Of a stretch of DNA of 64,000 bases, positions 34,897 through 48,449 are shown in pieces. Every line of letters begins with the position of its first letter. The first letter of the stretch is position 1. Origin of the DNA: Austropuccinia psidii (taxonomy: Eukaryota; Basidiomycota; Pucciniomycetes; Pucciniales; Sphaerophragmiaceae); contig JALGQZ010000009.1 in NCBI GenBank assembly GCA_023105745.1, positions 37,827,359 through 37,891,358 on the forward strand, read 5' to 3'. A program made the position numbers and the translations under genes. The notes under the pieces were generated by a model, which was given only the letters and a program-made list of their open reading frames with translations, had not been told where the DNA came from and ran no database searches.

Positions 34897-35984
34897 GGCT
34901 TCTTCCCAATAAAGCAGTAGTGGCATTTTGAAGATCTTGAATTGTAATTTGCAAAACAATCCTTCCTCTTAACCAAACATTCAGTACAAGCAGGATCAAG
35001 AACTTCAACTTCCTTGTAGCCATTGTAAGTTTGGGTGGGATCAAAATGACCAGAAGAAGCTATTGACAGTGAAGAAAATCAACTGAGAATTCCAGAACCA
35101 TACAGGACAGATAGTGGGGGTGCAGAAGGGAAATTTTCTATGAGTTCTGTCAGTTTGGAACTCATGACTAAGGAATATGCAAGCAGAAGATTCAAGGCAT
35201 CAGATTTAAATCACTTCAAGCCTGAAAGAAATGACCTCAAGGAAGTGGGGGCTATAACCCAATGATGGCCCCCCTCAAAGTCCCTAAGGTGGTGAGTCAA
35301 GGTCCCTTTTGGACTGAAATCACCACCCAGGACCTCCCCTGAGACTTTGGGGAGATCATAATCTTGATAGTCCTGGACCCTTCTAATGGGCCCAGGTCAT
35401 GTAGGTGAAGAATTGGGCCATGGGACCCCTCGAGCCCCAGCAAAGTTGGGCTCAGGGGGTCTCCAATGGGCCCCATGGCCCATGGACCGTAGGACCCCAA
35501 AATGGGCCAAAAATGCCCATGAAGCCATAAAATCAGGGAATCACCATAAGAAGGGCCAAGACCCAAATTCAATGGTAGGGACAAAGGGGCCCCAAATCCC
35601 AAATTTGAGGTGCTTTCAGGGACAATGGGGACAAGACCCCCCTTGAAGACTTTTAAAAAAGAATTCCAATCAAGGCAAGAAGGGCCAAATATCAAGTTGT
35701 CCCATTCACAATGAGGTATATGATCATATACTCATTGGCCATTAAAGTTTGAGCAGAAGAGCTCCATGGCACTCATTTTTGGATACAACCCAAGGGCCAT
35801 GCCTCAAAAGGAAGGAAATGACTGAATCCAAAAAGAAGCAGATTTCAAAGTTGAAAGCACTTAAACAAGTTAAAAGACAGGGGAAGATAATTCAAATCAT
35901 GTATGATGGGACTATTGAGATGCCACTCAAAAGTGGCAGGGTATTATGGTGTTTAGGAGCCCACCAGTTTCAAGAGGGGGATAC
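34897..35984 (+). other. Internal remnant of an E-family retroelement
   Basis: The right flank of D. It has no strong ORF and no recognisable enzyme motif. It includes a GGCC-rich stretch (35,270-35,640) and ends in caagagggggatac, a polypurine-like tract directly before the E' LTR. The 35749-36009 reading is Lys-rich and crosses into the LTR, so its end is artificial. Confidence 0.5.
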
Positions 35985-36713
35985 TGTAACAACCACTAAT
36001 CAGGGGTAAGGGTATTCATACTTACACCCACTCAAACACCTCAAACCAGAAAATCCACTGTGTGTATCAGCATTCAGTTTCAAAAATCTTCTTTTGCTGA
36101 AACATGCATACAGCCTGTCAGCTTTGTTACAGGCTGGAATTACCCAATACAGCTTGGATACACCATCCCCAAACTGTATGATCACTCAATACCACCAATA
36201 CTCTTGTACAGATCCTGTACAGTCGTACAGGACCTGTATTGGGCATACTCAATTCAATCATCAAATCTTCTCATGAAAATTCTCTGTCTGGATCAGGACT
36301 GGTGATTCTCACATATACCAGCCCCTCTTTCTCCCCCCTGGGGATATTTCCCCAGTCAATTAATTTAGTATATTTATTATTTTTTAATTATTCTTATCCT
36401 TATTTTGGGTATTATAATTATTTGATTTTAAGTTACTCTTTTCCTGTACAGTATGAGTTGAGTGGCCATATCCTTATTAACCTTTCTCTTTCCATTCTGA
36501 CAGGTTGAAACAGTGGACTTGAACTTGTTTGTGGTTAGCTCTTTTATTCTTACTCTTATTCTTTTTTTCTGCTTTTCTTATATTCTTTTAATTAGTAATT
36601 CATCTCATAACACTCTTAAGTGTATTCTTTCTTACCATATCCTGAGCCCTCAATAAGTAAGTCCCAGTTTACTGAGTGCCAGGCCCTCTTCACTTAGAAG
36701 AGCCCCTGTAACA
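35985..36713 (+). repeat. LTR of an E-family element (E')
   Basis: 729 bp, from TGTAACAACCAC to CCCCTGTAACA. It shares termini and a mid-section with solo LTR E. No matching duplication flanks it (gatac against ccagg) and a polypurine tract precedes it, so it is probably a 3' LTR whose element began before this window. Confidence 0.72.
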
Positions 36714-38915
36714 CCAGGAAACTTTAGTTCTTTTAAAAAGAAGTAAAAATGAGTAAATATTGAGTTTCCAGAAAAAATAGTTTTTACTCTTAGGTTTCAA
36801 AGAAAAAATTGAAAATTTGGGTATAGGAGAATAGAAAACTATGACTAATGAATTTTTGTTCAGGAGAAATGTATTTTAAATTTGATACTCAAAAGGAATC
36901 TAAAATGCAGTGTTCCAATGATTAATTAAGGAAGTGATAAAGATCAACTCATGCTCAATTCCTTTAAAGAAGAATAAATAAAGATTTTAGGATAAATTAT
37001 TAATAAAAAATACAATTTTGGCTCTTTTTATGAGTGAGAAACAATCATTTGGGGGAATTATTTATAGAAAAATATCTTGATCTAATCATTTTTGATTTTT
37101 GGAATGTTAAAATCGCACAAGATTAATTACAGAAAAAAGAGGAAATCATGATGAAGATGCAATAGGAAATGAGAAAATAACATACCTTGAATTTGAGAAA
37201 GATACAATTAAATATTTCATGATTATTTGACTTACCTTGATTTTAAAAATTTTGGTTTGAGAATAAAAGAAATTTGTGGAATAAAGCTGTATTCAACATC
37301 ACCAGAGACTAAATCCTTCAACTGAATTTCTATGAAGTATTTTTAAACCTTGAAAATGTGGCTTGGAAGATGACCAAATAATAATAGCAAGTTAGAGCCC
37401 AGTATGAAGCAAGGTAGAAGCCAGGTTGGACCTGGGTTGGAGCTGCTACCCCTGCGGGTGGGGATAGCTTTTTTTTCATGGTGATTCTTTGGCTATTTTG
37501 ACCATTGCATTTTCTTGGTGTTCTACATGTGTTATAGCCATACAATAAATGGCAGAAAAATATATTAATTTTTTGTGAAAACCTATCTTTTTTTTGTTAA
37601 AATTAATTTCTTTTCCAAAAAATTTTCTTTTTGTGAAGAAACATTTTTGGGAATTTGTTTTTGTCAGACATCCAATTTTTTATTCTTTTTTTTAAAAAAA
37701 TGGACTACTATCTGTTATGCCAGGCAAAACAATTCATATACTGCATGGGAAAATGATTAATTCTTTGAGTGAATAAATTTTTTTATTTATTTAAACAAAC
37801 AAAGGATAGATTCTTTTTGCAAGAAACATGATTTGGAGATACACATTCAAGGTCATCTTTTTTAAAAAAACTTTATCAAATGTCTTTTTTAAACAATAAC
37901 GTAATTCAAGAAAAACAAATCAATAAATCAATATTTTTGGCATACCTAGAGAACTTCATTAGAAAATCAATTTGAGAAAGCAAAACATTACATATTCAAA
38001 GGAGAAAAACCATAGCCTCTACGTATATAAAGATAAAAGTCTGATGCCTTCATAAAGAAAGACTATTACTTTGGAAAAATAACTTGGCAATGAATGAAAC
38101 TGGCTCAACGGGTAAGCAGACTGCATTCATCCCTGAAACAGTGGTCAATTTTGTTCAACTGATAGCCATATTAATTAATAATTTCCTGATTGAATGATGC
38201 AAGATTATTTTGTATTTGCTGCCATCTTTATCATTCTTCTGCTCACTAATTCGAAAGCACCTCTTTTTTAATAATCCTTGTTCTTTAGTTTGATGAACCT
38301 TCATCTGTACTCACACTTTCATCCAAGCAGGCCAAAGAATTGGTAACTTAATAATAAAAGCTATAGGCCACCAATAATTGAACAATTAACAGTTCTCCAA
38401 CAGCCAAGAGAACTGAAGACCTGGCGGAAATGCGATGCAGCGCAGGACAGTATTACCTTTATTGTGTGGTGGGTGGTTAGCAGATTGTCTGTGTGAGCGG
38501 CTCAAATTGGCCTGCTGGTTGAGATCTAGGCCGGCCATTGGTAAAAATTTCCTGCTTGCTCAGTTTTAAAAAATTTCCGCCGCCATGGACGAAATCCCAA
38601 CTAAATTATTCATAGAGATTTCCTTTTATGGTGATTATGCACTACAGAAGTACAGATGATAGGTTGGGGCGATGACGTCATTTGGATCGAAAAAAATCAA
38701 AATTTAAAAAATGGTCAAGAGAGCCATCGGTCAACCGTGGTCTTCTTCCCTCCTTGGTAATCCATCCCATCCAAATCCAAATCCAAATTATCTCATCCTG
38801 AAATCCAATCCATGATTATCGTCTAATCATCTACAGCACATCATCGGTCTCTCAATCCTTCAATATCTACTCTATCAAGCTTGTTACTCCATCCACAGAT
38901 CGAACCTTACACTCA
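36714..38915. other. AT-rich intergenic DNA and upstream region of the host gene
   Basis: No repeat match within the window and no credible ORF. A TATATAAAG-like motif is at about 38,024. From about 38,400 base composition becomes more even, as expected for the gene's 5' region. A 24-codon ATG frame at 38585-38659 could be an upstream ORF if the transcript starts before it. Confidence 0.4.
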
Positions 38916-40619
38916 ATGACAACAAAGTCTGCCGATTTGTCAGCAACCTCTTCGCTCAATCAGGTCCATTCCAGCTCTTCGGTATGCTCATTCGTTTGGT
39001 TTCATTAATTCAGTCGGGTTTCAACTCATCAGTCAATTTAGAAAAATTCCAGGTTGAATCCTCAAGGACTAAATGATCATGAGATCGAAATCTTAAACGA
39101 GTTCAAGCTCGAACTTCATCAAGAAGGTCATTCAATTGAAAATACTACTTTAGGTAGTGATGATCAAACTTTAATGTGGGCTTCAGATTCCCGTCCTCTC
39201 TAGCCTTGGGATGGATTCTGATCATCCAACTATTTCCTACAAATCAATACAAAACAACAAATAACTTTTTATTAATCTTTTTTAATCAATAAGTCGTTTC
39301 CTCAAAGCTAGAAAGTTCAATCTAGATTCAGCAAAAAAAATGATTAAACAATGTTTGCAATGGCGTCATCAATTTGAGGGAATCGGAATCGACGGACTTT
39401 ACAAAGAATTAGATCCATTTGATTTCCCACATCGTGATCAAGTTTTCAAGTTTTGGCCAATTTATTACCATAGGGTAGGTTAGTCAATCTTCTCAATCTT
39501 ACCCTATCATCATCCAGAAGTGTTTTTTTCTCTTTAATCAAGAATAATCTACTTTGACATATTGTCAATTGACTTCTCATCAGTCTCTCTTTTTGTTTCA
39601 TTGAGCATGATCTAGACCGACAAATTAGGCAGACCAATCAACATACAAAATCTTGGTGATCTTGACCTCAATAAGCTTTATTCTGTAATCGACAAACAAA
39701 CTCATTTCAAAGTCGTCGTTGCCAACTGTGAAGCGCTCACCCGCGAGATCTTACCAGCTTGTAACCATCTAAAACAGAGTCGTCATCCTCTCTCGCCATC
39801 TGGAAATTCTCATTCAGCCTCAAACTCTGTTGAAGGTTCTCCTCCCAATAATGTCAACGACAACGTCACTAATGCTTTTTGTATCATTGACTTAAAAGGT
39901 TTCACTCTCAGTCAATTTTGGCAGGTTGGCCCCATCTCATTACTTTTATCTTTGATTCAAAGTCACTAATTGTGATTTTGAACTTAGATCAAAAGTGTTG
40001 CTCAAAGCTGCTTCAGGATCTCTCAAGATTATTACCCTGAAACGTTGGTCTTTCCGCTAGATCCAGTCCTATCATTATTACTCAAAGTCGGCTTTTTTTA
40101 GCTAATTTAATTATATTGATTCTCAGAATGGGTTATCTTGCTATCATCAATGCACCAAAATCTTTTGCTACCATTTTCAAAGCCATTCAGCCATGGCTTT
40201 CCAAGGACACCATTTCAAAAATCAATATCTTGGGGGATGACTATCAGTCAACGCTACTTAAATATATTGATGCAGAAAATTTGCCTAGCTTCTTAGGCGG
40301 CAAATGTCAATGTGATGAAGATAGGCCCTGGAGCTGCGCTAAAAATGATGAAAAATTCGATCAATCACCTTGGTTAAAAGAAAGAGATTGGAAGAACGAA
40401 AGTTGGAAAAAGTTTAAATCGCCGTTTGATTCAAATGGCTTGAGTAAAGACATGTCAACAGCAACTGTAGCAAGTCAAGACAAAGACAATTATCAAACCG
40501 ACAATGACGAGATAACGGATGGTGGGCTAACCCAAGATGGAGTATTAATCATCAATTCGGCCAAAAAAGCTAAGCCAGCCAACCGATCATCCCCGACATC
40601 TCCTTTAAATCATGCATGA
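38916..40619 (+). CDS. Sec14-like CRAL-TRIO lipid-transfer protein, six exons
   Basis: Inferred exons are 38916-38981, 39042-39175, 39294-39474, 39616-39924, 39988-40043 and 40127-40619. All introns are GT-AG (60-141 nt) and all phases agree, giving 412 residues. The CRAL-TRIO N-terminal module contains TLIRFLKARKF (about 65-75), spanning an intron. The lipid-binding domain contains FWPIYYHR then TDKLGRPINIQNLG, CIIDLKGFTLSQFWQ, SQDYYPETMGYLAIINAP and ENLPSFLGGKC (about 300). This is the order in yeast Sec14, which exchanges phosphatidylinositol and phosphatidylcholine between membranes and supports Golgi traffic. A Ser/Asn-rich insert (about 195-215) follows LPAC, and a low-complexity C-terminal tail of about 100 residues follows the domain. 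The first exon start is least certain. It is the only host gene seen here and shows no break. Confidence 0.88.
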
Positions 40620-41722
40620 AATATTCTTGCATCCAAAAGATCGTTTAATTTCCACTATTAATTATAATTTAATGTAGCTTTGAGTTTTGTTCTCGTCCTC
40701 CCAAACCAAGACTCAAACCTCTACGTCGATTGCATATCACTTAATTATATCAAAAGAACAAGCCTCAATTAGCTTTTGTTTGGTCACAGATTTTTTTTTT
40801 GTCAATCAGACATTTTTTGATTCACAAGTCCTTCGTTGCGTCTTTTGCCTTTTTTCTCGTTAGTTTTGTTTTAAATGTGATTTTATGTATATGGCGTTCA
40901 TTATATATATGGAAAAAAGGGCTTGGCGTTAAGGTGTCATCATAATTTCGTTGAAGAGAAAAACACTGGACCAGGTTCTTTCATTTGAGACCGTTTATTG
41001 TAGACAATGGTTGAAAAGACCAAAATGTACTCTAATTGTGCCAAAAACTCAACGAAAGCGTGTAAGCAGCATTGTTTGATTTGAAAGTTTATCACTTTAG
41101 AAATTTGATACATACTGAGTACAAGCTCAAGTTTCACTTTATGCATTTATAACAATTCCACTTTTTTAAGCGTCCTAGCAATCCAAAAATCAATGAAATC
41201 AAGAATGGGCTCGTCAGAGTCCTCAAAAAATGCGAATAATCTTACTATAACTCAAATTTTAAAGAGCTTGTTGATAAAGTGAATCAAGGAATGTATACAA
41301 GATTCAAAGGTAAGATAACTAAACAAACCAAAGTGATATTTATGTTTAACAATGAAAATAAACATTAGCAGGGGGTGTCAAAATTACCCAAGATCATATT
41401 AACTTGTGAGTATTGGCAAATTACATGCAAGCCCTTATGTCTTTTTAACAAAAAAACAACCAAAACATGTATTTTCAAGTAGCAATCATAAAAGGCTTGC
41501 ATATCATTACCAAGTCACATGTGGGAAATTACCAATGCTGTAGATTAATATAGCATTTGGCATCAAAATTTCTGAATTAAAGCCATGTTTTTTTCTGACT
41601 AAGTAATGTTACATGTTCTTAATAATAATGATTTGATATTAACAATTGATAAGTGATATTATGAAGTACTTTAAATTTCACTTTGATATTATTATTATTA
41701 TGTATTAATAGGGGACCTCAAA
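40620..41722. other. Downstream intergenic DNA
   Basis: The 3' end of the Sec14-like gene probably lies within the first 300 bp (AATTATAATTTAATG near 40,660). Nothing else is recognised. Confidence 0.4.
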
Positions 41723-42029
41723 TAGGGTGTTGGTAAACACATGTAAGCCCTTATGTGTTTTTACCACTTTATGGCAAAAACATGTAAGTGGCCTATTTTT
41801 TGGAAAAAAAAATCAATAAAAATGTTCCCACTTATGGCTTTCCATAATTTTTTTTTTAAAAGAAGGGAAGAGCCTTGAGAATCAAAACCCAGAAACCCAA
41901 AATTTTGGGATTTACTTGGGTGGGACAATTGTAGGCCCCAAAAATGCTTTTTTTTATGTTTTTTGTTCATGTTTGTAAGTAAATTTAAAATGCCATTTAT
42001 GACATAAATGGGATTAAAGATGTCACCTA

Positions 42030-42745
42030 TGTCATTAGTGAAGGTTAGAATGCCATTTATGTCATTAACAGTGCCATAAATGGCATCAAAAGTGCCATAA
42101 CAATTCCATAAATGAAATTAACAGTGACATTTATACCATTTAAGGAACTATTTACAGTTCCATAAATGGCATTAAAAACACCATGAGAATGACATTTATG
42201 AAATTAAAAACAGCATAAAAGTACCATTTATGGCATTAACAGTGCCATAAATGGCATCAACAATGACATGGCAATGCCATAGATGGTATTAACAGTGCCA
42301 TTTATGGCATCAACAGTAGAATAACAATGCACAGTGCCATAAATGGCATCAAAAGTGCCATAACAATGCCATAAATGAGCTTAATAGTTACATTTATACC
42401 ATTTAAGAAAACATTTACAGTGCCATAAATGGCATTGAAAACACCCTGCCAATGACACTTATGGACTTCAAAACAGCATAACAGTACCATTTATGGCATT
42501 AAAAGTGCCATAAATGGCATCAACAATGACATGGAAATGCCATAGATGGTATTAACAGTGCCATATATGGCATCAACAGTAGAATAACAATGCCATTTAT
42601 AGATTCAAAGTGCCATAAATGGAATAAAGATTTCATAAATGGCATTGAAAATGCCATGAATGGCATCAACAATGACATTAACAATGCCATCAATGGCATC
42701 AAAAATGACATAATAATGTGATAAATGGCATTAACAGTGACATTT
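42030..42745. repeat. 21-bp palindromic minisatellite (H2 left part)
   Basis: Imperfect tandem units of about 21 bp such as AGTGCCATAAATGGCATTAA, each containing the palindrome TGCCAT-NN-ATGGCA. About 30 units, decayed. Open frames across it are products of the 3n period. Confidence 0.8.
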
Positions 42746-42747
42746 AT

Positions 42748-44641
42748 TGTAAGATGTGTCTACAAAACTGTTGATAATATTATCATTAATCAACAATACT
42801 ATGATTGTTCTGATGAGATATAATATATAATATTATGATAACCACAATTAAATAATGAATTTGTTAATTGATTCTTTTCTTGTTATACACTAATAGTAAT
42901 TATGACAGTAAGCAGTAACTGTCTACAAAAATCAATTACAAGAAGTATTTAATAATAAAATTATTTTAATATATAATCATCTTTTACAAGAATGATTATA
43001 AAGATAATTTTTGAAGAAAACTATTTCTAGAGAAAAAATTCAAGAATTAAATAAATCACTCACTAATACTCAAATAAGACTATGAAAAGAATTGGTAGCA
43101 AGATTTGATGGATAAATTGAGGATTTAAAGAATCAAAATTGTTTTATAACAATGATACAAAAATATAATAGCTAGATACTATTGTTAATAGTATACCTCT
43201 ATGATCTCATGTCTTTCTGATTAATTTTTAAAGATTTAAAACACTTAAGAAAAGATTTAACTAATACTTACTTGTTGGGATAAAAGGTATTATTGAATAA
43301 TAAGATGATTTGGAAAAAAACAGGAAGAGGAAGCCTCTTTTAAGTCAATTCCAACTCATAGAGGCGTGCCATGGAGAAAACTGAGAAACCAATTATCCTC
43401 TTTGGATTATTGATTACATCATCTGTTGTCATGTAAGATTGTCTCAATTACTCAATTAAGTCCTTTCCCATGACTACCAACCCATTTATGGTTGAGAATA
43501 AAAGCAGTAAAAATGGCCAATCTTCTTTCATTTCAAAGTAAAAACTAACTTCTCAAAGTTATAAATGTTATTAGAGATTTCATCACAGGTTGTATTTTCT
43601 GTGAATTTTTTTGAAGATTGAGTGTTTCATGGGGAATCATCAAAAATCCACCGTAGGTAGAACTTTGTATTTTAAGTGAGAAACCATAATTATTTTTGAT
43701 TTGTTTAAAGGATAATAAAATTCACCAATGTTCCTGAAGGCTTCAGAAAAAACTCTTAATAATTGTATTTTTAATCAATTTTTGAATTTTTTACGTTATT
43801 TCTATGTAAAATTGCAAATAACACAGTATAGCTGGTTTCCATGAGTTAAATGAGTGAATACTAGTCCAAAAAGGGTTTTAATTACTCCGTTAAGGTTTAT
43901 TGATGGAAAGAACTTAAGAATTGACATGTTTATAGGATTCAGAGTTGCTCTTTACCTCCTTGTCACGTCAAAGTAGCAGCTTATTTGCAATTTTCTTCTT
44001 CTTTAATGGGACTTTAACTTGGTAACCAAGTTCCAAAGAGGTTTGAGTATACTAATTGGGACAAAATCAGCCATGGATCAAAGATTTAGAAATTTCCATG
44101 CCTCAGAGGCCTCAGAAGCTGGGTACCATGGCTCTCTTTGATGTCTTTTGTCCCCCTTAGCACTTTTCACATCAAAAATAGTAATTCAGGCTTAAAGACT
44201 GATATCCACTATGGGTGTACCAAACCTGTATGTAGAAATAATGTATTTTTAAGGGCAAAAAAGATGAATAACACTAATCCTAGTGTATATGTAACATGGG
44301 ATTTCTCACATTCCCATTATTTTGGCATGAAATTGAGAAAAACAAAAGTTTTCACAATTATTTTATGTGGTATTGAAGTATTTTCCATATTACCACCTCA
44401 TAGAGTTAATTTAAGCTTATTCATTCTATGGGGGTCCCCTAGGTGGAATTATGTGTAGAATTCAAATTCGGCCTTACATCCATGGATTTACTTACTCAAA
44501 AAAAGGTTATTCATCTTTTTCTAAATCAAAAATGATGAGTTTTTGATATATGCATGACTTATGGGTTATTCATTGTACAGAATTTATTTTAATGTTAATT
44601 GTGGCCTATTTGGGTATGTAAGATATGACTCAAGGCTCACA
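42748..44641 (-). repeat. Element F left (3') LTR
   Basis: 1894 bp, TGTAAGATGTGTC at the left to GGCTCACA at the right. It matches 50,946-51,476 and 53,641-54,205. The last 0.8 kb has no partner because the right LTR is truncated. The 44138-44458 reading is within LTR DNA and is not a credible gene. Confidence 0.85.
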
Positions 44642-44657
44642 TTCCCTCCCACCAAAG
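44642..44657 (-). promoter_or_regulatory. Polypurine tract of F
   Basis: ctttggtgggagggaa on the minus strand directly before the LTR start TGTGAGCC. Confidence 0.6.
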
Positions 44658-44773
44658 ATAAAATTGCACTACATTTTTATCAGGGATATTTAAGAAGAAA
44701 AAGGCCACAAAGGGGGTTGATGTCAACTTTCCAACCTCTTTATATTACTCAGATAAAGTAATTTAAAGCACAT

Positions 44774-44977
44774 TTATAGGCATATTTGGGCTTGTGGCCT
44801 TCTTTCATGCCTAACTCTTGTCAAAAGTTTATCTGAGTCAGGTATGTTTGATTCTTCCTTCCATTCATCTTCATGCACTGGATTTTTATATCTGACAAGA
44901 TTTTCTCTTTCATTTTTACCCCTAAGTCTCCTTTCTTTAATGACTTTATTTATATTTTCGTTGTCATTCTGTTCCAA
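44774..44977 (-). pseudogene. Element F pol C-terminus, chromodomain-like
   Basis: A 67-codon piece containing RRLRGKNERENLVRYKNP, HEDEWKEESNIPDS and HERRPQAQ, the terminal module of pol. Element B keeps only its last part. It reads separately from the integrase upstream because of decay between them. Confidence 0.75.
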
Positions 44978-45281
44978 TTTTGGTACAGTTAAAGGAGCTG
45001 CGTTCCATAAAAGAAAAAATTATTTATTAGCTGGAAGGTGTTATCAAGCTGACTGGGAAGGTGGGGTGTTTATTTGCTAATTATCCACTTCATTCCATTT
45101 GAACTTCATTGGTTCCATGTAAGGAAACAATAAAAAAGGGTCCTAAATAAGAATATTTAAGTTTATTTTGGCCTTTGATATTATTAAAATTCAAATTTGA
45201 AACTAGAACCAAGTCTCCTGCTTTGAATTGTAGTACTTTATGACTCTTGTCTCACTTCTGTTTTGCATAGTCAAAGCATAA

Positions 45282-46106
45282 TTATTTTTTTTTTGCATGG
45301 TGTTTCAATTTATCAAGAATGATTTTGAAGCTGGAAGCTGTAGGATGGATTTCAATTAAGTCTTTCCCCAGTGTGTCTTCTGGGAGTCTTGTATTCCATC
45401 CTTTTTCTAACATAGCAGGAGTTTGACCTGTGGAAGAATGAACTGATATTCTATATGCAAGTTCTAATGCAGGTATTAGAGCACACCAGTCATGGGTAAA
45501 GCCATCTGAGTCTTTGAATCCTAATCCATAAGCACATAATCTCCTGATCATGTCCTGTATCCCAAAAAATCTATAAAGAATGGTCAAAAGTGAAGAGGTG
45601 AAGTTGGGGTCTTTGTCACTGATGATATTCTTAAGTAAACCTGTATGAGAGATAACTCTTTTCCATAGAAGAAGAGCTGTAACCATAGCAGTGTCAGATT
45701 TATGACATGGTAAGAATACAGGAGGTTTGCTATATCTGTATAAAATGAATAAACAGGAATTATAACTTCTGTCAACACTTGGAGGAAGTGCTGTGACCCA
45801 ATACATGTGAAAAACTTTCCAAGGGGACTTTGGTCATTGAATATAAGTCATAAGTTCAAATTTCTTACCTGTACTACTATTTGCTTTTTGGCATCTGTCA
45901 CAGGTATGGCAGTATTTAATGGTCTCTTTTATCCAAGATGGCCAGAATGCACAGTTTTTCACTTTTTCAAGTGTTCTTTTTTGTGACAGGTGTCCAGAAT
46001 AGATGCCATCACGACATTCATGAAGCATGGTATTACTAAGCAATCTACTGCATAAGGTCATGAAATAAGAATTCTTGGTTCTGTGGTGGATTATGCCATC
46101 AAACAA
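45282..46106 (-). pseudogene. Element F integrase (broken)
   Basis: Two pieces. 45834-46106 has the HHCC finger (CRDGIYSGHLSQKRTLEKV; CDRCQKAN). 45282-45806 begins at the core (YWVTALPP; SDKDPNFTS). The segment that should carry [12 protein letters not shown] is missing: the frame jumps from FFGIQ to DMIRRLCAYG, a deletion of roughly 20 codons that removes the catalytic Glu. The first acidic residue is also lost (YWVT for DWVT). Confidence 0.8.
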
Positions 46107-46319
46107 GCAAAATTTTCCTTCAGAGTAGGAATTATTCCATATTTAATCCAGACAATTTAATAAAAATTTGTCTTTGAGGTCTTTGTCCAGAAGGGATGTC
46201 AAGATATGAAAATTTGTGTCCTGTTTATATGACTCTCTGACTTCCTCAAATAATTCAGTCCCAACATTATTTATGTTAATGCGTTCGATTTTAATATGTG
46301 GGTCTTCTTCTAAAGAAAG

Positions 46320-47728
46320 TTAAGCTGGGTTATCATGCCAATTGACTAATTCCCATCTTCTAAGTCCATTAGAATTCTTATGTATATTCCCTGATTGATG
46401 AGCTATACTCATGTTACCTCTATATTCTTGAATGGCTATTTCCCATCTCAACATGTGTCTGTTGGGTGTTTTCATGTTCAGAAGTGATTCTACCATGTTA
46501 AATTTGAATTTATTGAGTGCCCATCCCAACCATAAGCATTCCATTTAGCTTTCACCATATCTGGCTTATGTTGGCTTGATTTTTCTTGAGATATAACATA
46601 GTGGTCCTTCTGTGGGTTTGTAATAAATAATTTGAGCTTGATTTAGGGCTTCTCCTAATCCATCTCCCCATTAATTAATGTACAGCTTAAAAGGTATATT
46701 ACAGTCTGTAATAAGGAGTAAAGGTGCTTCTGCAAGAGTTTTCCTTATATTCTCATTGGCTTTAATTCTTTCCTGTGTCATCTCAAGTACTTTCTGTTGA
46801 TGACAGATTCTAAAGTGACTTGTATAGTATTTCAAAATCTTTTAGGTATTACCTGTAATAACTTGAAAATCCAAGAAGAGACATTATTCCTATTTTATTC
46901 TGAGTCATTGGCTTAATTAAAACTGCTTCTACTTTATTTTTGTCAATACCCAAGCTTAAAACAGAAAAAATATGTCCCAATTGTCCCAATTCTTTAAGTA
47001 CTTCAAAGCCAAAAATTGAAGTTCTTGAGTGAAAGATTCATATTAACTCCTTCAGCTTTTTCAAGCACTCTTGCAATTCTTTAAAGGTTCAAAGAGAATG
47101 ATTCTAAACATATAATTATATCATCAATATAAATAATGATTCATCCCTAATATAATTATGTAGGGAAGATGGTGTCCATCATTCTTTGATAATGAGATGG
47201 AGAATTTTTAATACCAAATGGAATTCTGAGATACTCATAAATACCACAGTGAGTGATGATTCTAAGTCATTTATTGGCTTTGGAAATCAAAACATTCTGA
47301 TGAAAGCCTTTCAATGCATCCATTGAGTTTATGTACTTGACTTTGGATAATTAGGTCAAAGCTTCTTGGATTCTAGGAATTGGATACCTTTCTGGAAATT
47401 TGTAGGTATTCAGAGCTCTAAAATCTCCTACCATTCTTGATTTATCATTATGTGAAGCAATGAAAAGAGGAGTTGTCAATTAAACTTCCTCAGTATGGCA
47501 TACTTTTCTTAGTACATCAACTTGCATTAAATCTTGTATTTGTTTTGCCCAGGCTTCTATAGCTCTGGGGCTTTCTGGATAAGCTTGTTTTCTAAGTATT
47601 GGAGGGTATGTTCTATAAATATTAAGAGTAATATAGACTTCATTTCCTCTAATAGCACCTAATGGTTCATTATATGGAGCAAATATATTATCATATGTGT
47701 ATAACACATCAATAAGCTCATGCCTCAT
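46320..47728 (-). pseudogene. Element F reverse transcriptase and RNase H (broken)
   Basis: Pieces 47480-47728 (N-terminal reverse transcriptase: RKQAYPESPRAIEAWAKQI) and 46320-46544 (end of RNase [33 protein letters not shown]) are readable. Between them the homologous sequence is visible but riddled with stops and frameshifts: a YIDD-like region near 47,125, and a FGIKN-like region near 47,215. Confidence 0.75.
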
Positions 47729-47814
47729 CTTGGATGATAATTATGGATTAATCTGAGCTTCATAATATTGATAAATTGCAAACTCCTCTATTTGTTTTTG
47801 ATTATTTGGAGATA

Positions 47815-48270
47815 CTACTGATATTTGTTTGGACATATTAGAAAAAGTAAATTTTGAATATCATTTTCTATGATTCTAAAATATATTTCTTTATTGTTAT
47901 TGATTTCAATACTATGAATATTTAAATAATCATTCCCAAGAATGATATTTTGAGATGTACAATTGTCCATTACTACTATCTCTGTATTCATTCTTACACT
48001 TCCTGCAGGGTGTGGGAATACAAGATTATTGTCCAATATGCCCAAGGGGTACTTATTATTACTGGGACTACTAAATTTCATACCCTCTATTGGTAATAGT
48101 TGGTTCTTAAATCTAGGGGGTATCATTTGAAGGTAGTCTTTTCCTGCACAAGTGCAAAAGGCTTTTATGTCCAAATTGGTTTTGGCTTCAACATCATTCA
48201 TCAGGATTGATGTGATACAAGATGCTCCAGAAGTGCAACCTTTGCCTCTAGAAGGCTTAATCTGACACAT
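47815..48270 (-). pseudogene. Element F protease (inactive)
   Basis: 151 codons matching the retropepsin region: SGASCITSILMNDVEAKTNLD, then KAFCTCAGKDYL, a flap-like region, and ILGNDYLNIHSIEINNNKEIY. The active-site D-S/T-G has become D-I-K (about 48,165), so it cannot be catalytic. Confidence 0.75.
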
Positions 48271-48449
48271 TCTGGCTTCCTGGATATTGATCAGGCTGTA
48301 GCAGGTTTTACTATATTGTGGAAAGTGAGTATGGACTTCAGTGACTTCAAAGAAATCTGTAATTCTTTCAATAGTATAGCCTTCTGCTGTTGTGTACTAA
48401 GAGATTGCAGAATTTTGGTCATATTATTCTTTCTATTCAGCACAATCAA

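Noticed and set aside
37438..37470. A GC-rich hairpin (GCTACCCC...GGGGATAGC) as an RNA gene or terminator
   Set aside because: Isolated, imperfect, and with no flanking gene or recognisable RNA family.
38585..38659. An ATG frame upstream of the Sec14-like gene as the true start
   Set aside because: It stops after 24 codons and does not connect in frame to the CRAL-TRIO exons; at most an upstream ORF.
42030..42745. CRISPR-like direct repeats
   Set aside because: Units are contiguous with no unique spacers, in a eukaryotic transposon context.
44138..44458. A 106-codon open frame
   Set aside because: It sits in the left LTR of F, has no homologous reading elsewhere in the window and no domain character.
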